Below are positions 52,014-60,195 of a stretch of DNA of 64,000 nt, piece after piece (position 1 is the stretch's first letter; every line of letters starts with the position of its first letter). Where the stretch lies: the NCBI GenBank assembly GCA_038206765.1, contig JBBRAM010000008.1:1-64000 (forward strand). Direction: 5' to 3'. Source of the DNA: UKL13-2 sp038206765 (GTDB lineage: Bacteria > Pseudomonadota > Gammaproteobacteria > Burkholderiales > Usitatibacteraceae). The position numbers were made by a program, and so were the translations under genes. The notes under the pieces are model-generated. The model had not been told where the DNA came from and searched no databases. It worked only from the letters and a program-made list of their open reading frames with translations.

Positions 52014-52811
52014 ATGTCGCCCACACTATTTTTATCACACGGCTCACCCATGCACGCGCTTGATGCAGGCGCTGCGGGTGGGGTGTGGGCGGCATTGGCG
52101 CAAGCGCTTCCCAAACCGTCTGCGGTGTTGATGGTGACGGCGCATTGGGAAACCAATTTGCCGCTGTTATCGGGCAACCCGCGGCCTTCCATGATTTATG
52201 ACTTTGGCGGATTTCCCGATGCGCTTTATCGTGTTAAATATGCCGCGCCCGGCGCGCCGGACATGGCCGAACGTGCTGTTTCGCGGTTAAAAGCCGCCGG
52301 CATCACGGCTGCGGTCGATGGCTGTCGCGGCATGGATCATGGCGCTTGGGTGCCACTGCTAAAAATGTATCCGAACGCCGACGTGCCGGTTTTGCAGCTA
52401 TCAGTCCAGCCGTCTCTGGGCACGGCGCATCATTATCGCGTCGGGCAGGCCTTGCAGGCACTACGAAATGAAAACGTATTGATCGTAGGCTCCGGACATC
52501 TCACACATAATTTGCGGGATTGGTCCGAAAGCCGCACCAGCGCTGGGGTTTTAGGCGTTTTAGGGGTTTTGGATTACGCGCAGCAATTTCAAACATGGAT
52601 GTTTGAGCACATCATGGCGCACGATATTGATTCACTGTTGGCGTATCGCGAGCAGGCGCCACATGCGACGCGGGCACACCCGAGCGAGGAGCATTTGTTG
52701 CCGCTATTTGTAGCGCTGGGCGCGGCCGGTAAAGATTATGCGGCAGTGCGCGTGTTTGCTGGCTTTGAAGGTAGTGCGCTGGCAATGGATGCTTACAAAT
52801 TTGGGCAATAA
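52014..52811 (+). CDS. LigB/DODA-type extradiol ring-cleavage dioxygenase
   Basis: The 265-residue protein begins MSPTLFLSHGSPMHALD, with SAVLMVTAHWE, GMDHGAWVPLLKMYP, PVLQLSVQP and VGSGHLTHNLRDW, typical of the class III extradiol dioxygenases near 4,5-DOPA dioxygenase/YgiD. His residues in these motifs bind the metal. It follows the GST gene by 18 bases. A GVL-GVL-GVL repeat (52545-52571) interrupts the usual sequence after the HNLRDW motif. The natural aromatic substrate is unknown. Confidence 0.9.
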   Translation: MSPTLFLSHGSPMHALDAGAAGGVWAALAQALPKPSAVLMVTAHWETNLPLLSGNPRPSMIYDFGGFPDALYRVKYAAPGAPDMAERAVSRLKAAGITAAVDGCRGMDHGAWVPLLKMYPNADVPVLQLSVQPSLGTAHHYRVGQALQALRNENVLIVGSGHLTHNLRDWSESRTSAGVLGVLGVLDYAQQFQTWMFEHIMAHDIDSLLAYREQAPHATRAHPSEEHLLPLFVALGAAGKDYAAVRVFAGFEGSALAMDAYKFGQ

Positions 52812-53233
52812 GAGTTTGATTGATTTCTGCATGGCCAAGGAACGTCAGAAACAACATTTTTACGCCGAGTAGCATCCTTTATAAATTAGCGACTTGCAAA
52901 ACAAATCAGCAATTTCCGCAGCCGACGTTTCGAAAAAATACCCCTCGTATTTCGCAAGCGACGACACAAATTTTCATTACCAGCGGGATTACAATCGTGT
53001 TGGAAAAATCAGAATTTTAGTACTATTCACCCTTCCACGCTTCCACGCTTCGTTATATCCCCAAAGGAGTACAGTTTGGGCGACGCGAGTGCAGCGGCAT
53101 GAGGCGTGTAGCATTGAATGACCGGAGTCGGCTACGTGCGGACAGCCGTTTTTCTCGATAGCTGCCGTTGGTGCCTTTCGCGTATCAGCCGATGTGCTGT
53201 TGCCTGGCGTCAATAGAATCCGATTGGATTGGA
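52812..53233. other. Intergenic region at the start of the accessory stretch
   Basis: No gene is supported in these 422 bases. CCTTCCACG-CTTCCACG (about 53031-53048) is a short direct repeat. A stretch near 53117-53150 (GAATGACCGGAGTCGGCTAC) resembles debris often seen at island edges, from memory only. Confidence 0.4.
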
Positions 53234-54409
53234 TCAGCCCCTGTGAAGCGCGGCGCCGCCCGGAAATGCCAACCGCCAGATGGCCCAAGTGGTGGTGCCG
53301 TATTGCCGCACCAGCGAGCCGGTGTTGTAAGGCAGTCCATAGCGCGCCGCGAGCGCACGCACGCGCGGCGCGATCTCCGGGTAGCGGTTGCTGCACATAT
53401 CCGGAAATAGGTGATGCTCGATCTGGTGGCTCAGATTGCCGGAGAGGATGTGAAACAGTTTGCCGCCACCGATGTTGCACGACGCCAGCATCTGACGCAC
53501 GTACCATTGGGCACGAGTCTCGCCTTCGACATCCTCCTTGCGGAAGTGATGCACGCCCTGGGGAAAATGTCCGCAAAAGATGATGATGTTGGTCCACACA
53601 TTGCGCAGCGTATTGGCGATGAAGCTGCCGACTGCCAGCAAACCGAGGGCCTGCGGCGCGGCCGCGGCCACGTTTTTTCCCATCAGCCAACAGGCCAGCG
53701 CAGTGAGCAACGCGCCGAACACAGGCCACAGCACGTAATCCTTCTGCACTTGCCGCCAGGCCTTCCAAAGGAACCGCCGAGTCAGCGCCTTCTTAGAGCC
53801 GGCCCCGGTCTTATCCGCCCACATGATGTCGTGGGTACCAATACCCCATTGAAAGAACACGCACAGCAGGATATTGGTCAATGGCTGCACCAGATACTTG
53901 GGCTTCCATCGCTGCCCGCTACTCACCCTGATTACGCCGTAGCCTACGTCCGGGTCCTTGTGAAGCACGTTGGTCCAGGTGTGATGTACAACATTGTGGC
54001 TGTGCATCCACTGGTCCGAGGGGCAAACGTGATCCCACTCCCAAGTGTTGGACTGGATATCCGGGTCCTTCATCCAGTCCCATTGCGCATGCAGGACGTT
54101 GTGCCCGATTTCCATGTTCTCAAGGATCTTGGCCAAACCCACCATCGCCGCCCCCAGACCGAGCACCGCCAGCAACTGCGGCCAACCTGCGTAAGGCATG
54201 CCGATGGCGGGCAGCAGCCAGATGCTCAGCAGCATCACTACGCGCCCGCCCAGTGCCAGCACGCGTTGGGTGCGGATGAGCTTGAGGATGTAGGCGCGAT
54301 CTCGTTCGCCGCGCGATTCCATCACCTCATCGCGAATGGCATCCACTTCGCGGCCGAATTCCTCGATCTGGGCTTCGGTAAGATTCACGGGAAGTTTTAC
54401 TGCGGTCAT
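53234..54409 (-). CDS. Membrane fatty acid desaturase
   Basis: The 391-residue protein has three His boxes of membrane desaturases: HNVLHAQWDW (near residue 102), HNVVHHTW (near 140) and HQIEHHLFP (near 328), which bind a di-iron centre. Hydrophobic pairs (VVMLLSIWLLPAIG, PVFGALLTALACWLMG) anchor it. The last box HxxHH with Gln-Ile-Glu resembles acyl-lipid or acyl-CoA desaturases. The reductase gene is ten bases upstream on the same strand, giving its electron source. GC is visibly higher than in surrounding genes, suggesting transfer. Confidence 0.92.
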   Translation of the reverse strand: MTAVKLPVNLTEAQIEEFGREVDAIRDEVMESRGERDRAYILKLIRTQRVLALGGRVVMLLSIWLLPAIGMPYAGWPQLLAVLGLGAAMVGLAKILENMEIGHNVLHAQWDWMKDPDIQSNTWEWDHVCPSDQWMHSHNVVHHTWTNVLHKDPDVGYGVIRVSSGQRWKPKYLVQPLTNILLCVFFQWGIGTHDIMWADKTGAGSKKALTRRFLWKAWRQVQKDYVLWPVFGALLTALACWLMGKNVAAAAPQALGLLAVGSFIANTLRNVWTNIIIFCGHFPQGVHHFRKEDVEGETRAQWYVRQMLASCNIGGGKLFHILSGNLSHQIEHHLFPDMCSNRYPEIAPRVRALAARYGLPYNTGSLVRQYGTTTWAIWRLAFPGGAALHRG

Positions 54410-54419
54410 GGAAATCTCC

Positions 54420-55538
54420 TTACTGATTCAGTTCGCAATCGCCGGCTGCCGCGCAGACGCAAGTCTGCACAATGCTGCCGGCTTCGTTGATAAGTTTGCC
54501 ATTGCGCAAGTCGCGCACGCAGCCGGATACCAGCGTGGTGTTGCAGGTATGGCAGATGCCCATGCGACAGCCGTGTGGCGGATTCATGCCGGCGTCTTCG
54601 GCTACACGCAATAGCGGGGTTTTGTGGTCGCCCTGTACTTCGATATTGCTCTTGGCGAATCGCACCCGGCCACCGACGGCGTCTTTGGGGACGTCGGCCA
54701 AGCCCGCCAGGAAACGCTCGATGTGCAGATGACGCGTGCGCCCGGCTTGCTCGAAATGCTTTTCCAGTGCCGCCAGCAAGCCTGGCGGGCCGCAGGCATA
54801 GACGTCCCGTTCGCGCCAGTCGGGGCACAGGCGGTTTAACTGCTCCTCGTTGAAATAGCCCTTGGTTTGCTTCAGTTCACCGTATTCGTGGGTGTAAATC
54901 GCGTGGAGTTGGTAACGTGGATGCTCCCGCGCCATCTGCTGTAGGTCCTTGCCGAAGATGACATCGAGTTCGTGCGGGGAATAGTGAATATGCACGCTGT
55001 CCGGCAGGCGCTCTTGCGCAATCAGGCTGCGCAGCATGCTCATGGCGGGCGTGATGCCGCTGCCGGCGGTGATGAAGAGTGGCAAAACCGGCTGCGCATC
55101 GGGCAAGTAAAAGTCGCCTTGTGGCAAGCCGATGGGCAGGTAGTCGCCGACCTTGATATTCCTCACGATGTGATGCGAGATACGCCCACCGGCGATGGAT
55201 TTCACGGTGATCGTGAAGCGGTCGTCGTCACGCTCCGGTGCCGAAGAAATCGTGTAGGTCCGGGTGTAGTGCATGCCGCCGACCGGAATTCCCACGCGAA
55301 CATGCTGGCCGGCGCGATGGCTGCGCCAGTTAAGGCCGGGCTTCAGCGTCAGCGTGCGCGCGTCCTTGGTCTCGTCCCAGACCGCTTCCACGCGTGCTTG
55401 GAGTTTGTGCGTTGTCCATAGCGGATTGACCAGTTCGACATAGTGCGAACCCCGCAACGGGAATGCGAATGCGTCTGCGACCGCGCTGATCGCGTTCCGA
55501 AACGTCTTGGTGGGTCTCCCTTCTGGCGTGAGCTTCAT
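54420..55538 (-). CDS. Ferredoxin/flavin reductase partner of the desaturase (FNR plus 2Fe-2S)
   Basis: The 372-residue protein has an FAD domain (GQHVRVGIPVGGMHYTRTYT), an NAD(P)H domain (LFITAGSGITPAMSMLRSL, VYACGPPGLLAALE) and a C-terminal plant-type 2Fe-2S domain with C-R-M-G-I-C-H-T-C near residue 322 and a later Cys near 358. The layout matches reductases that feed membrane desaturases or alkane hydroxylases. It is transcribed before the desaturase and shares its high GC. Confidence 0.93.
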   Translation of the reverse strand: MKLTPEGRPTKTFRNAISAVADAFAFPLRGSHYVELVNPLWTTHKLQARVEAVWDETKDARTLTLKPGLNWRSHRAGQHVRVGIPVGGMHYTRTYTISSAPERDDDRFTITVKSIAGGRISHHIVRNIKVGDYLPIGLPQGDFYLPDAQPVLPLFITAGSGITPAMSMLRSLIAQERLPDSVHIHYSPHELDVIFGKDLQQMAREHPRYQLHAIYTHEYGELKQTKGYFNEEQLNRLCPDWRERDVYACGPPGLLAALEKHFEQAGRTRHLHIERFLAGLADVPKDAVGGRVRFAKSNIEVQGDHKTPLLRVAEDAGMNPPHGCRMGICHTCNTTLVSGCVRDLRNGKLINEAGSIVQTCVCAAAGDCELNQ

Positions 55539-55760
55539 TTTCGCTGCCCTTTAGTCCCCATGATATTACCCTGAAAATTCGTGACGACCGTCTGCTCTCG
55601 GGCGAATTGCGCCAGTCGAGGTGCGTTTTAGGGCGCCACAAGCTCGGCGAAGGTTGGCAACCCGCAAAACTATTTCGCGTTAACATGACACATAATCTTA
55701 GGTGTGGGCCCTTATACCAAAAGGCTTCTTAGCGCGCCGCACAAACCACAAGGAGTCGTC

Positions 55761-56108
55761 ATGGGTCGTTTCGTAATCGTCGCCTATAAGCCGAAGCCCG
55801 GCAAGGCGGAAGGGCTAACCGCCGCTGTCGAAAAGCACCTTCGTGTCCTGCGCTCGGAGAAACTTGTTACTGAAGCGGCTGCAAACGTCATGCGGGCTAG
55901 CGATGGCACGGTCATCGAGGTATTCGAGTAGCTGTCGTCAGAGGCCATTGCAAGGGCGCATACAAGTCCTGCCGTTCAAGCACTCTGGACTGAGTTCGCC
56001 GAGGTCTGCGAGTACATTCCGCTTGCGAGTCTTAGCGAGGCCCAGCAAATGTTTGCGGAGTTTGAATCAGTATCGTTGTCAGCCAATGACGACCTGAATA
56101 ATAGGTAA
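55761..56108 (+). pseudogene. Antibiotic biosynthesis monooxygenase-like gene interrupted by an in-frame TAG
   Basis: ATG at 55761 has AAGGAG upstream and opens MGRFVIVAYKPKPGKAEGLT, through VMRASDGTVIEVFE to a TAG at 55929-55931 (codon 57). The same frame continues after the TAG as LSSEAIARAHTSPAVQALWT, EFAEVCEYIPLASLSEAQQM, to a TAA at 56106-56108. Both halves fit one small dimeric alpha/beta-barrel protein of about 115 residues. In relatives I recall a Trp at the TAG position, so a TGG to TAG change is likely. It is either a recent pseudogene or read through by an amber suppressor. Confidence 0.75.
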
Positions 56109-56116
56109 CCGCACAA

Positions 56117-56416
56117 ATGAGTCCAAAGCTAAGCCCTAAAGACTTAGAGCTCCAGAGAGCTGTCGACGAGGTGCTTCACTACATTTGGGACCCTATTGGG
56201 GTCTCGGGCGCGCCGCAGGCTCGCGATGAATATCAGGAGTATCAACCCCGGGTATTTGGGTTGCTTTGTAACGGCGCCAGCGAAGAATCCATAGCAGACT
56301 ATCTTTGCGAAGTCTCAACCGATCGCATGGGACTTTCAGCCAACGCTCAACATGATCTAAAAGTTGCCAGTATATTGATCGATTGGAAGGACGCAATCAA
56401 TGAGAGATTCGCATAA
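56117..56416 (+). CDS. Small hypothetical protein
   Basis: The 99-residue protein (MSPKLSPKDLELQRAVDEVL) is acidic and mostly helical, with YIWDPIGVSGAPQARDEYQE and YLCEVSTDRMGLSANAQHDL. No signal peptide or membrane helix is present. I do not recognise a family with certainty; the layout resembles small helper or immunity-type proteins. It begins eight bases after the interrupted monooxygenase gene. Confidence 0.6.
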   Translation: MSPKLSPKDLELQRAVDEVLHYIWDPIGVSGAPQARDEYQEYQPRVFGLLCNGASEESIADYLCEVSTDRMGLSANAQHDLKVASILIDWKDAINERFA

Positions 56417-56564
56417 CTCGACGTTCGACCGGAAATCGCCAAAGCCGATGTCGTTTCAATTTAATCCGACAAAAGCAACCTGGTCAGTTTTGAATTGGAC
56501 TTTAGATATTCGAGCGCGGTTTGCCGCCCACCATTGTTAGGCAATCAACTCCAGGAGGAATCAA

Positions 56565-57056
56565 ATGAAATCATTCATGCTCGTGCTCTTATTCGCCGGT
56601 ACTTTGGCCACAACCGCCATCGCCAGTGTGGCCGCAACTCCATCCGTTCCTAACAAGGAAAACAAGGTCATGGAGTTCGGAAATTTTTCAGTCAGCCTTG
56701 CCGTCAAGGACATCAAGGCATCCAAGGCGTTCTATGAGAAGCTCGACTTCAAAGTAGTCGCGGGTAAGCTCGAACAGAATTGGATTGTTCTCCAGAATGG
56801 GAACGCAAGGATTGGCTTATTCCAGGGGATGTTTGACAAGAACATCATGACATTCAACCCGGGCTGGACGAAGGACAAAGAAGTCTTGAAGGACTTTCAA
56901 GACGTGCGCGAGCTACAGCGTACCTTGAAGGGGCGTGGACTCAAGATGGCGTCCGAAGCCGACGAGACGACTAAGGGGCCTGCGTTCTTCATGGTCACCG
57001 ACCCCGACGGCAACACGATCCTGATGGATCAACATGTTCCGAGCCCGATACATTAG
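56565..57056 (+). CDS. Exported VOC (glyoxalase/bleomycin resistance-like) protein
   Basis: A strong ribosome site (AGGAGG) precedes ATG 56565. A signal peptide (FMLVLLFAGTLATTAIASVA) is followed by a single VOC unit: GNFSVSLAVKDIKASKAFYE, KLDFKVVAGKLEQNWIVLQN and FFMVTDPDGNTILMDQH. VOC domains are usually cytoplasmic, so secretion is odd. Metal-binding residues are not fully clear. Function unknown. Confidence 0.82.
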   Translation: MKSFMLVLLFAGTLATTAIASVAATPSVPNKENKVMEFGNFSVSLAVKDIKASKAFYEKLDFKVVAGKLEQNWIVLQNGNARIGLFQGMFDKNIMTFNPGWTKDKEVLKDFQDVRELQRTLKGRGLKMASEADETTKGPAFFMVTDPDGNTILMDQHVPSPIH

Positions 57057-57113
57057 CGGGATCCACTGGTAACTGAATACTGGAGTGCGGCGGTTTGAAT
57101 TGAATCCGTTCAC

Positions 57114-57144
57114 GAGCGGCAGCTTGGGGCGCATTGCGCCGCTC
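57114..57144. terminator. Stem-loop after the VOC gene
   Basis: GAGCGGC (57114-57120) pairs with GCCGCTC (57138-57144); an inner GGCGC-ATT-GCGCC hairpin (57128-57140) is an alternative fold. GGGTTTT follows. It is terminator-like for the VOC gene, which ends at 57056, but the T-run is weak. Confidence 0.4.
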
Positions 57145-57266
57145 ACGATGGGTTTTACGGCTCCACAGCTTCGGTGAATATCGACATTAGGTCTGTTCGT
57201 CAATCACAAGTCCGTTTAAATCATGCAAATGTTTATATCCACATAATTCAGTTGTGCCATTTGCGT

Positions 57267-57300
57267 GCTCGACAAAAGGTTGACGATTCTTTTGTCGAGC
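57267..57300 (-). terminator. 12-bp perfect inverted repeat after the fasciclin gene
   Basis: GCTCGACAAAAG (57267-57278) and CTTTTGTCGAGC (57289-57300) form a perfect 12-bp stem with a 10-base loop. It begins 12 bases beyond the stop of the minus-strand fasciclin gene and carries A/T tracts inside the stem, as in a bidirectional terminator. No external T-run is present. Confidence 0.5.
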
Positions 57301-57311
57301 CATTGAAAAAT

Positions 57312-57866
57312 TTATTTCGGCATCAAAACAGTATCAATGACGTTGATAACGCCATTGGATTGATAGACGTCATAGGTGCTGATCGTTGATGTTCCACCCG
57401 CTTCATCCATGATCGTAATGTTGTGCGTGCCGTTCATCATAAATTGCAGCTTCCCACCGCTCGCCGTTGGCAACTCAGCCTTGCCGTGACCCTTTTTGAT
57501 TGCGCTAGACAGCGAATGGAAGTCATATTTTCCCGGGACGACGTGATAGGTCAATATCTTGGTCAATGTCGCCTTGCTCTCGGGTTTTATGAGCGTTTCT
57601 ACTGTGCCTGCTGGCAACTTGGCGAACGCCGCATTGGTTGGTGCGAAGACCGTGAATGGCCCCTTTCCTTTAAGCGTCTCAACCAAACCGGCTGCCTTGA
57701 CTGCGGCAACCAGTGTCGTATGGTCTGCTGAATTAACGGCGTTATCGATAATGTCTTTCGACGGCAACATGCTTTGTCCACCGACCATAACTGCGTTGGC
57801 GGCATAAGCAGACTGATAGGCGCCAATACAGGCCACCAATAAAACGGACGTAAGAACTTTTTTCAT
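57312..57866 (-). CDS. Secreted fasciclin-domain protein
   Basis: The 184-residue protein has a signal peptide (LTSVLLVACIGAYQSAYA) and one FAS1 domain: DHTTLVAAVKAAGLVETLKG, GPFTVFAPTNAAFAKLP, LTYHVVPGKYD and VYQSNGVINVIDTVLMPK. FAS1 proteins are exported and often act in adhesion or matrix binding. ATG at 57866 follows an AAAGGT-like site. It stands alone and is transcribed against the VOC gene. Confidence 0.93.
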   Translation of the reverse strand: MKKVLTSVLLVACIGAYQSAYAANAVMVGGQSMLPSKDIIDNAVNSADHTTLVAAVKAAGLVETLKGKGPFTVFAPTNAAFAKLPAGTVETLIKPESKATLTKILTYHVVPGKYDFHSLSSAIKKGHGKAELPTASGGKLQFMMNGTHNITIMDEAGGTSTISTYDVYQSNGVINVIDTVLMPK

Positions 57867-58330
57867 GATCTACCTTTGAGAAGAGTGATTTATTAAGGAC
57901 AACATTTACTCTACTCGTCGGCGCCAAGATTGGATTCAGCGCATCGGTCGCGCCTTGCATCAACGGTCTGGTTATCATTGGGGCTTACACGTTGGCCGTA
58001 GGTTGGGTAGCTTACCTATTGCAACACTGTCCTTCGAAGCGAAATTAGCTGAATCCACGAAGGTCGCCGTGGGGACGCAATGGGACAATCAGTGAGGTAT
58101 TTCACATTTTACAAAATCGCCGAAGTCGAGGTGCCGAACTTTCAACACCCCTAAAAACATAGCGTAACCACCCGATTGAATGAACGTCAGGTTGGGGCAA
58201 TCAATATCGATTTCTTGGTGCAATTACTGCTTGCCCCTAAGGCGTCCCCGGCGGGATTTTTCGTCTTGGTCAATTATGCGAGCGCATGAATTTTCCCGAC
58301 AAAAGTAGTGATTCGCATTCGGTGGCTTGG
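57867..58330. other. Intergenic region between fasciclin and msbA genes
   Basis: The 464 bases hold no supported gene. One plus-strand frame near 57902-58027 would encode a hydrophobic stretch (IGFSASVAPCINGLVIIGAY) but lacks a start and could be the remnant of a membrane-protein gene. A small hairpin ATGCG-AG-CGCAT lies at 58276-58287, after the msbA stop. Confidence 0.4.
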
Positions 58331-60109
58331 CTAACCCCGATCAAACTGTAAACGATGCAAGCTGGCATAGAGTCCGCCTTGCGAAATCAGCTCGCGATGC
58401 GGTCCCATTTCCACGATCTTGCCATGTTCCATCACGACGATCCGATCCGCGTTTTCAATTGTTGATAAGCGGTGCGCCACCACAATCGTGGTGCGGCCTT
58501 TCATCAACGTTTCAAGTGCTGTTTGCACGGCGCGCTCGGATTCTGAATCGAGTGCCGAGGTTGCCTCATCTAGCAATAGAATCGGTGCATTCTTAAGTAG
58601 TGCGCGCGCAATCGCCATCCGCTGACGCTGACCACCGGAAAGCCGCGAACCATTTTCGCCAATTTGCGTTTCAAAACCTTGCGGAAGCGCGGTGATGAAA
58701 TCCAAACAATTGGCGGCACGAGCGGCTTCGGTAATTTCGGCGATGGTCGCTGCATCTGAATTTTCGGAGCCCCGGCCATAGGCGATATTGGCCGCAACGG
58801 TGTCGTTAAACAAAATCACTTCCTGACTTACCAACGCAATCTGGCGGCGCAGATCCACGAGCTTAATGTTTTCTAATGGATGATCGTCAACATAAATCGT
58901 GCCGCCGGTCGGTGCAAAAAAGCGCGGCACCAGATTCACAAAGCTGGTCTTGCCACCGCCGGATGGGCCAACCAGCGCAATCGTTTCGCCCGCACGAATA
59001 TCAATTGATACGTTGTCCAACGCAGGGGTTGGTTGGTTTCGATATTGCATTGATACCTGATCAAAACGGATGCGGCCTTCAGCGCGTTTGAGTTCTATCA
59101 TTCCGCGATCGTCCTCGGGTTTGGCATCAATCAATTCGAATACGCTCTCAGCGGACGCCAACCCTTTTTGCAGCCGCTCACTCACGCTGGCAAGCCCTTT
59201 GATCTGCGGTACCAAGGCAGCGGATGACACAATAAACGCCACAAAATCTTCTACCGGCATGGCTGCACCCAGCGTCTTGCTAGCGGCCAAATAAACAATG
59301 ACTGCAATGGCAGACGCCACCACGATATGCGTGAACGGTGTCGCCGCTGCCGCCGCCGCACTATGCTTCATGCTGAGTTTGCGAATACGATTAGCGGCTT
59401 CATCGAAGCGCCTGGCCTCGTAGCGCTCTCCGCCAAAAATCTTGATCACTTTTTGGCCGCGAATCGATTCCTCGAGCACATCGGTAATGCCCGCGCTTGC
59501 CACTTGATGTTGGCGGCTAATCAATCGCAGGCGTTTGCCAAACGCGCCGATGATGATGGCGAGCAACGGAATCGTGGCAAACAAGATGAGGGTGAGCTTC
59601 CAGTTCAGCACAAACATGGTCGCCAACAACACCACAAGCGTGGTGCCGCCACGCACCATCGCGTTGAGCGCCGTGGTAGACGCATCTTGCAGGCCGATGA
59701 CATCGTTGGTCACTTTTGACAGCAACGTGCCGATGGTGCTTTGATCAAAATAAGACGCAGGCAGACGAATCAAGCGCTCAAACATTTGATTGCGAAAATC
59801 GAGAATCACCTTATTGCCCACCCACTGCATGCCGTAGCCTGCAACAAAATGCGAGAGGCCACTAAGTAAAAAAATCACCACAATGCCGACCGCCGCCAGG
59901 GCAGCGTGCGTGCTTTTGCCTTCGACAAACAAGGTGCCCAGCATGTTCTTCAAAAACCAAGCGAATGAGCCCTCAACCGCACCGCCAACGGCCATTGCCG
60001 CCACGCTACCGGCGAACGCCCATCTGTAAGGTTTAACGTAGCCGAGCAAGCGCTTATAGAGTTGCTTGTCTTCGGTGAGATTGCTGGTGGACTCAATATG
60101 GGACGACAT
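58331..60109 (-). CDS. msbA: Lipid A export ABC transporter MsbA
   Basis: The 592-residue half-transporter has six membrane helices in the first 310 residues (LVLFATIPLLAIIIGAFGKR region included), then an ABC domain: Walker A GPSGGGKT near 381, signature GSRLSGGQRQRMAIARALL, Walker B ILLLDEATSALD and VAHRLSTIENAD. MsbA flips lipid A-core across the inner membrane. It is followed by two LPS-type glycosyltransferase genes upstream on the same strand, supporting this role over a general drug exporter. Confidence 0.92.
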   Translation of the reverse strand: MSSHIESTSNLTEDKQLYKRLLGYVKPYRWAFAGSVAAMAVGGAVEGSFAWFLKNMLGTLFVEGKSTHAALAAVGIVVIFLLSGLSHFVAGYGMQWVGNKVILDFRNQMFERLIRLPASYFDQSTIGTLLSKVTNDVIGLQDASTTALNAMVRGGTTLVVLLATMFVLNWKLTLILFATIPLLAIIIGAFGKRLRLISRQHQVASAGITDVLEESIRGQKVIKIFGGERYEARRFDEAANRIRKLSMKHSAAAAAATPFTHIVVASAIAVIVYLAASKTLGAAMPVEDFVAFIVSSAALVPQIKGLASVSERLQKGLASAESVFELIDAKPEDDRGMIELKRAEGRIRFDQVSMQYRNQPTPALDNVSIDIRAGETIALVGPSGGGKTSFVNLVPRFFAPTGGTIYVDDHPLENIKLVDLRRQIALVSQEVILFNDTVAANIAYGRGSENSDAATIAEITEAARAANCLDFITALPQGFETQIGENGSRLSGGQRQRMAIARALLKNAPILLLDEATSALDSESERAVQTALETLMKGRTTIVVAHRLSTIENADRIVVMEHGKIVEMGPHRELISQGGLYASLHRLQFDRG

Positions 60110-60195
60110 CAGTTTTGCTCGATTCTCTAAAAACGAAACGCGGCTAATTCAGCATTTTACAAGCCAATAGACCGTAAATTGCCCAAGCGCGTTTA

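Noticed and set aside
53411..54490. Plus-strand frame of 359 codons opposite the desaturase
   Set aside because: High GC makes long antisense frames common; the minus-strand gene has all three His boxes, and the plus-strand product is His/Gln/Arg-rich without family features.
57902..58030. Hydrophobic plus-strand frame as a small membrane protein
   Set aside because: No start codon or ribosome site precedes it in frame; at most a remnant.
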